Numbered from the stretch's first letter, positions 1 to 6,436 are shown. The stretch: 10,202 nucleotides of DNA from an uncultured Clostridia bacterium (GCA_945877525.1 CAMDVP010000098.1:1-10202), one strand, 5' to 3'. Notes: generated by a model from the letters alone, not told the origin. Numbers and translations: made by a program.

Positions 1-24
1 GTCCGCAACTGGAACCGGGAATAA
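1..24 (+). CDS. Possible 3' end of a convergent gene (last 7 codons)
   Basis: Frame 1 from the window edge reads VRNWNRE and then a TAA stop at 22-24. The stop is followed 17 bases later by a strong bidirectional hairpin terminator, which would suit a gene arriving on the plus strand and converging with the arabinofuranosidase operon. Seven codons cannot show a family or prove coding, so this is only a position-based guess. The other two plus frames run open past this point but are antisense to the GH51 gene. Confidence 0.25.
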   Translation, partial: VRNWNRE

Positions 25-41
25 TTGCTTGTATGCCAATC

Positions 42-86
42 AAAAAGCAGCCGCGCATCGGAAGAAACCGGGCGCGGCTGCTTTTT
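42..86. terminator. Bidirectional intrinsic terminator of the arabinoside operon
   Basis: A perfect 15-bp inverted repeat pairs AAAAAGCAGCCGCGC (42-56) with GCGCGGCTGCTTTTT (72-86) around a 15-base loop. The loop can add a further CGG/CCG pairing. The 10-bp GC-rich core is flanked by five A on one side and five T on the other, so it gives a hairpin plus U-run on both strands. It begins 10 bases after the stop codon of the last operon gene, where a rho-independent terminator would be expected, and could also stop a convergent gene from the left. Confidence 0.93.
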
Positions 87-95
87 GCATGGGAA

Positions 96-1622
96 TTATG
101 GATTCAGGGTGAATACGAGGGTATTCCACGAATGCTTCTTCACGGTGAAGGTCAGTGCGCCGTCGCGCCATGCAGGGGCCTCAGCGAGGCGGGGCATTAC
201 CGCGTCCGGCTCGCAGCAGGTGTTGGTCACGCGCCAGTCCTCCGTGTAAAGCTCATGCCGTACAGGAGCTGGCAGAGGCCCGAAATCGGTCAGGCGGAGC
301 GTGACCTCGCAGTCCTCCTCAAGATCGCAGTTGGCCAGCATCACGCACAGACGGCCTGCCGCCTCGTCATAGGAGGCGCTGGTGATGAGGGTTGGCTGGG
401 GACCGTAGTGATTTGTCTGCACGGAGGGCACGTCGCCCACCGCACGGAGCGACACGCCCGTTGCCAGATGGGCAAAGTCGCGGAAGGGCCAGAAGGTGGA
501 CTGCCGATAGGCAGGGCCGCCGGGCACGGTGGTTATCATGCCGCCCTCATTGACCAGCAGGGACTGGCAGGCGATTTTCACCCGGTCGGCATGGTTGAGC
601 AGGGTACAGATGATGCCGCCGTAGATCACCGCGTCCAGCTGCGTGTACACCGCGGAGGTATACTCCTGCTTCACGCCTCCGGGCAGCGCGCCCGTTTTGG
701 CCACCACGCCCCATTCATCAAAGGAGATGTTGACCTGCTTGTTTGTGCGCAGCTTGCCCTTCACAAAGTCGCAGGCATGGACGATGGTGTCGATGAAGTG
801 ATCCAGATCGCTGAAGAAGAACGGAATATCGCTGAAATCCTCCGTCATGGGGTAGAACAGCTGCTTATCCGTGTGATAATTGTAGTACCGGTGCAGGGAA
901 AGGTAGTCAATTTCCTGATAGGCTGCCTCCAGCACGGTGCGGTCCCAGTCGCCGTAGGTAACATGCCCCTGCTCGTTGGTGCAGGTGCCGCAGGCGATGA
1001 GTTCCGCCTTCGGATCAAGCCAGCGGATGATCTTGGCCGTTTCCCGGGCTTTTTTTGCATAATCCTCTGCATTCAGCGTGCCGATCTGCCATGCGCCGTC
1101 CATTTCGTTGCCCAGGCACCATACATGGATGTCGTGGGGCTTCTCCGTGCCGTTGGCCTTGCGAAGCTCGCTCAGGGAGGTGCCGCCCTCGGTGCGGCAG
1201 TATTCCACCAGTTCGCCGGCTTCCTCAGGGGTGCCGGTGCCCAGGTTGCAGGCCATGAGCAGTTCTACGCCCAGCTCGCGGCACAGCGCGGCGAATTCAT
1301 CCACCCCCACCTGGTTGGTTTCAATGGTGTTCCAGGCCAGGTTGGGCCGCGCGGGCCGCTGCGCCCGGGGGCCCACGCCGTCCCGCCAGTGATACCCGGA
1401 CACGAAGTTTCCGCCGGGATAGCGGATGCAGCTGACGCCCAGCTCCCGAATCAGCTTCTTCACGTCTCCGCGGAAGCCCTGTGCATCGGCAGTGGGATGC
1501 GTTGGCTCGTACAGGCCGTCGTACAGGCAGCGGCCCAGGTGCTCCACGAAGGAACCCTTCATCCGACCGTCGATGGCGCCGATGACAAACTGTCTGTCAA
1601 AACGAAGCGATGCTTTTTTCAT
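96..1622 (-). CDS. GH51 alpha-L-arabinofuranosidase, second paralog (distal gene of the operon)
   Basis: This 508-residue enzyme should hydrolyse terminal alpha-L-arabinofuranosyl units from short arabinan or arabinoxylan fragments with retention of configuration. The GH51 (beta/alpha)8 signatures are visible: GSFVEH near residue 23, RYPGGN near 67, WCLGNEMDG with the likely acid/base Glu173, LHRYY near 243, and SFDEW with the likely nucleophile Glu303. A C-terminal beta domain follows from about 400. There is no signal peptide, so it is cytoplasmic and acts on imported oligosaccharides. The start is ATG at 1622 (MKKASL), preceded by AAGGAG at a 6-base gap; longer in-frame extensions lack a ribosome binding site and run into the upstream gene. 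It begins 10 bases after the upstream GH51 stop, so it is co-transcribed and probably translationally linked. It resembles abfA products. After the nucleophile it reads WGV, where its neighbour has WNV, so its specificity may differ. Confidence 0.93.
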   Translation of the reverse strand: MKKASLRFDRQFVIGAIDGRMKGSFVEHLGRCLYDGLYEPTHPTADAQGFRGDVKKLIRELGVSCIRYPGGNFVSGYHWRDGVGPRAQRPARPNLAWNTIETNQVGVDEFAALCRELGVELLMACNLGTGTPEEAGELVEYCRTEGGTSLSELRKANGTEKPHDIHVWCLGNEMDGAWQIGTLNAEDYAKKARETAKIIRWLDPKAELIACGTCTNEQGHVTYGDWDRTVLEAAYQEIDYLSLHRYYNYHTDKQLFYPMTEDFSDIPFFFSDLDHFIDTIVHACDFVKGKLRTNKQVNISFDEWGVVAKTGALPGGVKQEYTSAVYTQLDAVIYGGIICTLLNHADRVKIACQSLLVNEGGMITTVPGGPAYRQSTFWPFRDFAHLATGVSLRAVGDVPSVQTNHYGPQPTLITSASYDEAAGRLCVMLANCDLEEDCEVTLRLTDFGPLPAPVRHELYTEDWRVTNTCCEPDAVMPRLAEAPAWRDGALTFTVKKHSWNTLVFTLNP

Positions 1623-1632
1623 ACAATGCTCC

Positions 1633-3111
1633 TTACGCAAGTGTCCACATCGTGATGGAATACGGGGCAACCACGCCGCTGAGCGTTCCGCCGTTCCAGG
1701 CGGGGGCAAGGGCTTCCTTCAGGGAGATGGCGCCTGGTGCTTCCAGAGAATTGCGGGTGTCCAGCGCTTCACACAGCTGCGCGGCGGAGGCCTTCGCGTC
1801 CTGTGCCGCCATGCCCGCGGCGTTCACCTGCCAGTGAACCTCATGCTCCGAGCGGTTGATGGCGAAGAAGCGCAGCGCGCCGTCGGCATTGCGCACGGCC
1901 AGGGTATCCAGCACAGGCTGTTCGCCCAGCTTTTCCGTGGCAAGCGTGTCGCCGCTGCCGGCGCAGGTGTATACCGTGCCCCGGGCGCAGTCGCTCAGCA
2001 GCTTGAACACGGCGTAGGTGCCGTTGGGATAGGCGCCCCGGTCGTCCGCCAGAACAAGGCCCAGGTCGTTGACAATCAGCGCCTGGCAGGCAATCTTCAC
2101 CCGGTCGGCATGGCGCAAAAGCGCCAGGAACATGCCCGCGAACACCATCACATCCTCAAAGGTGAAGGAGATGCAGTCGCGCATGGGGCCCACGGGCCAT
2201 TCGCCCAGGTCGCCGTCAGCGACCACAGGGCCCACGTTCCACTCGTCAAAGCTGATGCAAACCTTCTTCTGCGACCGCTTGCAGGCGGCCACATAGTCGC
2301 AAACGCGGACGACTGTCTCGATCATGGCGTTCATGTCCGACGGCATGCAGAGGTAATCAGGCGTGGTCAGGCCCGCCTTGGAGATATACTTGTGCAGGGT
2401 GATGTAGTCCACCTGGTCAAAGCACTGCATCAGCACCTTGCGGTTCCATTCGGGGTAATTGTCCAGATGGGTGGCGCTGGAGCCGACGCAGGCCAGCTGC
2501 ACCGTGGGATCCAGCTGATGCATCAGCTGACCGGTTTGCTGCGCCAGACGGCCGTATTCCTTGGCGCGCTTGTGGCCCATTTGCCATTCACCGTCCAGCT
2601 CGTTGCCCAGGCACCACAGCCTGACGCCGAAGGGCTCTTCCGCGCCGTTGCGCCTGCGCATGTCGGAAAATTTCGTGCCCTTTGGGAAATTGCAGTATTC
2701 CAGCACGTCCGCTGCTTCCAGCGGTCCGCGGGTGCCCAGGTTGACCGTCATCATGGTTTCGGCGTTGAAGGCCTTCTTCCACTCGAAGAAGTCATGCAGG
2801 CCGAACTGGTTGGTTTCCATCTCCCGCCAGGGCAGATTGAGGGTGGCGGGGCGGTCGGGGCCAACGGTGTCCTCCCAGCGGTAGGAGCTGGAATAGTTGC
2901 CTCCGGGATAGCGCAGGGTGCCGAGGTTCAGCGGTTTGAGCAGTGCCAGCACGTCCTGCCGGAAGCCCCGTTCATCCGAGGATGGATGTCCCGGCTGATA
3001 GATGCCGTTGTAGACCACCGAGCCCATGTGCTCCACAAAGGAGCCGAACAGGCGGGGGTCTGTTTCGCCCGTGATAAACGCAGGATGAACCGATGTGGTA
3101 TAGGTTTTCAT
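1633..3111 (-). CDS. GH51 alpha-L-arabinofuranosidase, first paralog
   Basis: This 492-residue retaining glycosidase should release L-arabinose from arabino-oligosaccharides in the cytoplasm; no signal peptide is present. The family landmarks appear in order: GSFVEHMG near 23, RYPGGN near 67, WCLGNELDG with the likely acid/base Glu171, LHKY near 239, and SFDEWNV with the likely nucleophile Glu290. HADRVKIACQ near 334 leads into the C-terminal beta-sandwich. The start is ATG at 3111 (MKTYTT) with AAGGAGG seven bases upstream. An in-frame ATG at 3135 would place eight extra residues over the ribosome binding site. It lies 27 bases after the MalG-type permease gene and 10 bases before the second GH51 gene. 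The two GH51 proteins share the catalytic motifs but differ widely elsewhere, so they look like old paralogs and not a recent duplication. Family assignment is firm; the exact linkage preference cannot be read from sequence. Confidence 0.94.
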   Translation of the reverse strand: MKTYTTSVHPAFITGETDPRLFGSFVEHMGSVVYNGIYQPGHPSSDERGFRQDVLALLKPLNLGTLRYPGGNYSSSYRWEDTVGPDRPATLNLPWREMETNQFGLHDFFEWKKAFNAETMMTVNLGTRGPLEAADVLEYCNFPKGTKFSDMRRRNGAEEPFGVRLWCLGNELDGEWQMGHKRAKEYGRLAQQTGQLMHQLDPTVQLACVGSSATHLDNYPEWNRKVLMQCFDQVDYITLHKYISKAGLTTPDYLCMPSDMNAMIETVVRVCDYVAACKRSQKKVCISFDEWNVGPVVADGDLGEWPVGPMRDCISFTFEDVMVFAGMFLALLRHADRVKIACQALIVNDLGLVLADDRGAYPNGTYAVFKLLSDCARGTVYTCAGSGDTLATEKLGEQPVLDTLAVRNADGALRFFAINRSEHEVHWQVNAAGMAAQDAKASAAQLCEALDTRNSLEAPGAISLKEALAPAWNGGTLSGVVAPYSITMWTLA

Positions 3112-3138
3112 CGTTAATCCTCCTTGCGGGTGCAAGCG

Positions 3139-3978
3139 TCAGTCCTTCATGCCGCTCATGGCAATACCCGCGATAAAATACTTCTGCGCGAAGCAGTACA
3201 TCAGCAGCAGCGGCAGCATCGAGATTACCGATCCGGCAATGCTGGGGCCATACTGGGTTACACGCTCGCCTACAAACATGGCCAGGCCGCTGGGCAGGGT
3301 GCGCATTTCGGTGGTAGTGGTCAGCATCAGGGGATAGAGCAGGTCGTTCCAGTTGCCCATCATGGTGAACACCGCCAGGGACAGCATGGCTGCCTTGCAA
3401 AGCGGCAGCATGATGCGGAAGAAGATGCCCACCTCGTTCATGCCGTCAATGCGGGCCGCCTCCTCCAGGTCCTTGGGAAGCCCCACAAAGAACGAGCGCA
3501 TCATGAAGATGCCGAAGGCGCTGGTCAGCCGGGGAAGAATCAGGCCCGGGAAGGTGTTCAGCAGACCCATTTTGAAAATTTGCACAAACAGCGGAATCAT
3601 GGTGATCTGGAAGGGAATCATCATGGTGAGCAGCACAAGGTTGAACAGCACCCGCCGCCCCTTGAACTGAATACGGGCAAAGGCATAGCCTGCCATGGAG
3701 TCCAGCATGATGCTGAAGATGGTGGTGCCAAAGGCGAAAATCACGGTGTTGCGGATGTACATGAGCAGGGGAATGGCATTGAATACCCGCTCATACTGCT
3801 CCAGGGTGTAGCTGGCGGCAAAAATCCGCGGGGGATAGGTGATGATGTCCTTTTCCGCCTTGAAGGAGGAAATGACCATCCACAGGAACGGGAACACGAC
3901 AACGACAAAGACAAGCAGCAGAACCACATTGGAAAAAATGTGACGGGAGGTTCGGCGCTGTGCGAATATCCGGCTCAT
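3139..3978 (-). CDS. Carbohydrate ABC transporter permease, MalG/AraQ type (CUT1)
   Basis: This is one of the two membrane halves of a sugar importer. The 279-residue protein has a short cytoplasmic N-terminus, a first membrane segment at about 17-38, an SSFK region just after it as in MalG-type permeases, and about six hydrophobic segments in all. The cytoplasmic EAA loop that docks the ATPase is clear (EEAARIDGMNEVGIFFRIM, about 172-190). The C-terminus ends GIAMSGMKD, close to the usual MalG-type ending. The ATG overlaps the TGA of the upstream permease by four bases (ATGA), and a GGGAGGAGG ribosome binding site lies inside that gene, so the two permeases are translationally coupled at the 1:1 ratio a heterodimer needs. 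No ATPase gene lies in the operon. The neighbouring GH51 genes suggest arabino-oligosaccharides as cargo, by inference. Confidence 0.95.
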   Translation of the reverse strand: MSRIFAQRRTSRHIFSNVVLLLVFVVVVFPFLWMVISSFKAEKDIITYPPRIFAASYTLEQYERVFNAIPLLMYIRNTVIFAFGTTIFSIMLDSMAGYAFARIQFKGRRVLFNLVLLTMMIPFQITMIPLFVQIFKMGLLNTFPGLILPRLTSAFGIFMMRSFFVGLPKDLEEAARIDGMNEVGIFFRIMLPLCKAAMLSLAVFTMMGNWNDLLYPLMLTTTTEMRTLPSGLAMFVGERVTQYGPSIAGSVISMLPLLLMYCFAQKYFIAGIAMSGMKD

Positions 3979-4865
3979 TGATAGATGCCCTCCTCCCGCT
4001 TCAAAAACCAGGTGTTCAGGGTGAGCGACAGGGTCATGATGATGACGAACAGCACCACTGCGATGGACGAGGCATAGCCCAGGGCAAAAGGTGCGGAGAA
4101 GGCGCGGCTGTAAATGTACATCACGGCAGTTTCTGTGCGGAACAGCGGACCGCCGCGGGTGGCCACATACACCTGGTCAAACACCTGCATGGAGCCGATC
4201 AGGTTGGTCACCACGCAGAAGGCCACGTTGGGCAGAAGCAGCGGCAGGGTAATGCTGAAGAACTGCCGCACTGCGCTGGCGCCCTCCACACGGGCCGCCT
4301 CGTAGTAGGCGGGGTTGATGGCGTTGATGCCGGCCAGCAGAATGACCATGGTGTGCCCCGCGTTTTTCCACACGGTGAGCAGCACGATGATGGGCATGGC
4401 CAGGTCGGGGTCCTTCAGGAACTGGCAGCTGCCCAGGCCCAGGCAGCGCAGATAATAGGAAAGAATGCCGATGGTCGGGTCAAGGATCAGCGACCAAATG
4501 ATGCCGATGGACGTCAGGGAGCAGATGACAGGCACGAAGAACACCGTGCGCATGGCATTGGTAAACCAGCTGCGGCGGGAAAGCAGCACCGCCAGGAACA
4601 GGCCCACCGCCACCTGCAAGGGAACCTCCATCAGCACGAACTTCAGCGTGTTGCCAAAGGAGTTCCACACCCGCGGATCGGCAAAGGCCTTTTTGTAATT
4701 GGCCAGGCCGACAAAGGCGGTGTCCTTGAAAAACATGTTCATGTTGAACAGGCTGATGCCCACGGCGGAAATCACCGGAATGATGGTAAACACCAGCAGG
4801 ATCAGCATGGATGGCAGAATGAAAAGATACGCCGTTTTTTCAGGCCGGTTAAGCCATTCGCGCAA
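3975..4865 (-). CDS. Carbohydrate ABC transporter permease, MalF/UgpA/AraP type (CUT1), TTG start
   Basis: This is the partner permease of the sugar importer, 296 residues with about six membrane segments. It opens REWLNRPEKTAYLF, a common start for this family just before the first membrane helix (about 12-38). The EAA loop reads YYEAARVEGASAVRQFF at about 187-203, and the family GGP motif follows near 238-240. No in-frame ATG precedes the first membrane helix. The best start is TTG at 4865, which has GGGGAGG eight bases upstream. A GTG at 4874 and a TTG at 4913 are also in frame; the first has no ribosome binding site gap and the second sits in the loop of a hairpin. The gene follows the binding-protein gene by 88 bases and overlaps the next permease by four. 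Function as the MalF-like half is firm; the substrate is inferred from the GH51 neighbours. Confidence 0.92.
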   Translation of the reverse strand: MREWLNRPEKTAYLFILPSMLILLVFTIIPVISAVGISLFNMNMFFKDTAFVGLANYKKAFADPRVWNSFGNTLKFVLMEVPLQVAVGLFLAVLLSRRSWFTNAMRTVFFVPVICSLTSIGIIWSLILDPTIGILSYYLRCLGLGSCQFLKDPDLAMPIIVLLTVWKNAGHTMVILLAGINAINPAYYEAARVEGASAVRQFFSITLPLLLPNVAFCVVTNLIGSMQVFDQVYVATRGGPLFRTETAVMYIYSRAFSAPFALGYASSIAVVLFVIIMTLSLTLNTWFLKREEGIYQ

Positions 4866-4873
4866 GCCTGACA

Positions 4874-4880
4874 CCTCCCC
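4874..4880 (-). promoter_or_regulatory. Ribosome binding site that fixes the TTG start of the permease
   Basis: On the minus strand GGGGAGG ends eight bases before TTG at 4865. No other candidate start in the frame has comparable spacing, so this site decides the start and supports non-AUG initiation. Confidence 0.75.
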
Positions 4881-4895
4881 AGGTTTCTTTAGAAA

Positions 4896-4933
4896 GCCGC
4901 CCCTCTGCGGCAATGGGGCTGCAAAGGGGCGGC
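4896..4933 (-). promoter_or_regulatory. Intercistronic hairpin between binding-protein and permease genes
   Basis: A perfect 9-bp GC-rich stem pairs GCCGCCCCT (minus strand, 4933-4925) with AGGGGCGGC (4904-4896) around a 20-base loop. It starts 20 bases after the binding-protein stop and lies before the permease ribosome binding site. On the minus strand it is followed by TTTCTAAAG, a poor U-run, so full termination is unlikely. It could be a partial attenuator or a 3' mRNA-stabilising structure that keeps binding protein in excess over permeases, as known for malE-malF. The hairpin is seen; the role is inferred. Confidence 0.6.
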
Positions 4934-4953
4934 GGCAAACGATCTTTGTGGAA

Positions 4954-6186
4954 TTACTCAGCCAGCAGCATATCCATCGCGGCCTGGGCCTGCTCCACCT
5001 CAGCGTCCACGTCGGCGCCGTTCATGATGCGCTCCACCATGGGGAACAGCACGTCGTTGGTGATGGAGGAGGAGGCGTTGATGCCCTTCAGCCAGGGCTG
5101 GCCATACTGCAGGGCGGCGCCCATTTCGGTCAGCAGGGGATTGGCGGTGATTTCCGGATCTTCCACCACGCTCTGCAGGTAGGGCGGGAAGCCGTTGACC
5201 ACGGACCACTTCTTGCAGATTTCGGTGGAGTTCCAGTACTTCATGAACTCATAGGCAGCGGCTTTCTTCTCATCGGAGGTGCCGGTGGTCACGGCATAGC
5301 CGCAGCCGCCCAGGTCGTAGCTACGGCCGGCGTCGCCCTCGGGAATCATGCACACGCTGTAGTCCAGGCCGTTGCTGTTGCAGCCGTTGATGCACCAGGG
5401 GCCGTTGATGTACATGGCCAGCTGGCCGGCGAAGAGGATGTTGTCAAAGTCGGCGCCGGTGGTGGCCAGGGGAGACACCTTGTTAATCTGGATGGCGTCC
5501 TGAATCTGCTTGAGGGACTTCTTCACCACGTCAGTGTTCAGGGTAGCCTCGTTGGTCTCATAGTCCACGAAGGAGCCGCCGTTGCAGAGAATCAGGTTCT
5601 CAAACACGGAGGTGCTGGACACGGGAATGCCGAAGCCGTACACGTTCTTCTCGGGGTTGGTCAACTTCGCGGCCATTTCAAACAGCTCTGCCCAGGTCTT
5701 GGGGGGCTGCTCGGGATCCAGGCCGGCCTCGCGGAACAGGGTCTTGTTCCAGTACAGGTACAGGCTGTTAACCTGCATGGGGATCATGTACTGGGTGCCG
5801 TTCACGGAGAACAGATCCCACACGCTGTCCGGCACGGTGGCGCGGTCGAAGTCCATGGCGGCGAAGAAGTCGTCCACAGGCTGCAGGCTGCCGGTGTTGA
5901 CATAGGTCAGCAGCACGTCGTTACCCATGAGCACCAGCTCGGGCGCAGTGCCCGTGGCAATGGCGGTGGGCAGCTTTTCATGGAAATTGCCCCAGGGGAT
6001 AATGTCCATGTTGATCTTGATGCCCTTGTCGTTGGTCGCGTTGAATTCATCGACGATTTCCTTGAGAATTTCACCGTCGGAGCCGGTGAAGCCGTTCCAG
6101 AAGCTGATTTCCACCTCAGCCATGGCGGACGCTGCTGCGGCGCACAGCAGCATGACGGACAGAACCAGGGCCACCAGTTTCTTCAT
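4954..6186 (-). CDS. Extracellular sugar-binding protein of an ABC importer (SBP family 1, CUT1)
   Basis: The 410-residue product is the substrate-capturing protein of the importer encoded just downstream. The N-terminus is a Sec signal peptide: MKK, a hydrophobic run to about residue 17, then ASAMA with a likely signal peptidase I cut after Ala23, giving a mature end EVEISFWNG. The mature part shows family traits: FWNGFTG near the start, PWGNFHEKL, a central YWNKTLFREAGL segment where these proteins name the docking region, MYINGPW, and GFPPYL near the C-terminus. A lipobox is not apparent; the only nearby Cys (residue 15) follows Leu-Leu. The ATG at 6186 has AAGGAGG eight bases upstream and is preferred to the longer in-frame start at 6204, which covers that site. 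It is the first gene of the operon. The most likely ligand is an arabinose-containing oligosaccharide, inferred from the GH51 genes; xylo- or other hemicellulose oligomers are possible. Confidence 0.93.
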   Translation of the reverse strand: MKKLVALVLSVMLLCAAAASAMAEVEISFWNGFTGSDGEILKEIVDEFNATNDKGIKINMDIIPWGNFHEKLPTAIATGTAPELVLMGNDVLLTYVNTGSLQPVDDFFAAMDFDRATVPDSVWDLFSVNGTQYMIPMQVNSLYLYWNKTLFREAGLDPEQPPKTWAELFEMAAKLTNPEKNVYGFGIPVSSTSVFENLILCNGGSFVDYETNEATLNTDVVKKSLKQIQDAIQINKVSPLATTGADFDNILFAGQLAMYINGPWCINGCNSNGLDYSVCMIPEGDAGRSYDLGGCGYAVTTGTSDEKKAAAYEFMKYWNSTEICKKWSVVNGFPPYLQSVVEDPEITANPLLTEMGAALQYGQPWLKGINASSSITNDVLFPMVERIMNGADVDAEVEQAQAAMDMLLAE

Positions 6187-6211
6187 ACCAGATGCCTCCT
6201 TCAATTTTCAT

Positions 6212-6243
6212 GTGCCGGTGCAGGCCGTACGCGCATCCGGCAC
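6212..6243 (-). promoter_or_regulatory. 5' UTR hairpin of the transport operon mRNA
   Basis: In the predicted leader the minus strand carries GTGCCGG (6243-6237) and CCGGCAC (6218-6212), a perfect 7-bp stem. A second TGC/GCA pairing is possible inside the 18-base loop. It begins within about 10 bases of the predicted transcript 5' end and stops before the ribosome binding site near 6195-6201. A 5'-terminal stem commonly protects mRNA; I see no riboswitch fold. Confidence 0.45.
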
Positions 6244-6256
6244 CTTGGATGAGGCA

Positions 6257-6285
6257 AGTATAGCACGCTGAAAACAGAATGTCAA
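6257..6285 (-). promoter_or_regulatory. Sigma-70/SigA promoter of the arabinoside transport operon
   Basis: The minus strand has TTGACA (6285-6280), exactly 17 bases, then TATACT (6262-6257). This is 11 of 12 consensus positions at ideal spacing. Transcription should start near 6250, giving a leader of about 64 bases before the binding-protein ATG. Such a strong core promoter needs repression, and the -35 box lies within a palindromic operator. Confidence 0.9.
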
Positions 6286-6295
6286 CGTTTACATT
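6278..6295. promoter_or_regulatory. LacI/CcpA-type operator (O1) covering the -35 box of the transport operon
   Basis: AATGTCAACGTTTACATT is an 18-bp palindrome with one mismatched pair, centred on the CG step that LacI-family hinge helices bind. Its core fits the cre consensus TGWNANCGNTNWCA at every fixed position. The TTGACA -35 box of the operon promoter lies inside it, so bound repressor would block RNA polymerase. The local LacI regulator at 6437 or global CcpA could be the ligand; sequence alone does not decide. Confidence 0.8.
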
Positions 6296-6372
6296 GAATT
6301 TTCTGAAAATAATTTACCAGAAAACGCAAGTAAAGGAGGAATATCTGAGGAAATGAAAGAAATAAGATTTAA

Positions 6373-6402
6373 TTGATGAAAGCGATTTCATTGTGATAAA
6401 AT
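6373..6402 (+). promoter_or_regulatory. Promoter of the LacI regulator genes
   Basis: TTGATG (6373-6378), 18 bases, then TAAAAT (6397-6402), which is preceded by TG at 6394-6395 to make an extended -10 element. The start point would be near 6409, about 28 bases before the regulator ATG. A palindromic operator fills most of the spacer. Both boxes deviate from consensus, so the call is less firm than for the opposite promoter. Confidence 0.65.
6376..6391. promoter_or_regulatory. LacI/CcpA-type operator (O2) inside the regulator's promoter
   Basis: ATGAAAGCGATTTCAT is a 16-bp palindrome with one mismatched pair and a central CG; its core TGAAAGCGATTTCA fits the cre pattern TGWNANCGNTNWCA. It lies between the -35 and -10 boxes of the regulator's promoter, a position suited to autorepression. 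Its centre is 97 bp from that of O1, so one tetrameric or paired regulator might bridge the two. Confidence 0.75.
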
Positions 6403-6419
6403 GAAATCCGATGATTTCA
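6402..6419. repeat. Inverted repeat TGAAATC-4-GATTTCA at the regulator transcription start
   Basis: Perfect 7-bp arms (6402-6408 and 6413-6419) surround a CGAT centre. The arms reuse the TGAAA/TTTCA half-sites of O2, lying about 25-29 bases upstream. Because the predicted start is near 6409, only half would be in the RNA, so a DNA-binding site or a decayed operator copy is more likely than an RNA hairpin. Confidence 0.5.
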
Positions 6420-6436
6420 CCCGGAGGGTATTGACC

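Noticed and set aside
33..3117. Two long plus-strand open frames (33-1655 and 1426-3117) antisense to the GH51 genes
   Set aside because: They mirror strongly coding GH51 genes in GC-rich DNA, have His/Gly/Val-rich shadow composition, no family resemblance, and overlap each other and the terminator.
3124..4871. Plus-strand open frames of about 285 and 303 codons opposite the permeases
   Set aside because: His/Gly/Gln-rich sequence with no membrane or enzyme motif, exactly antisense to permeases with intact EAA loops.
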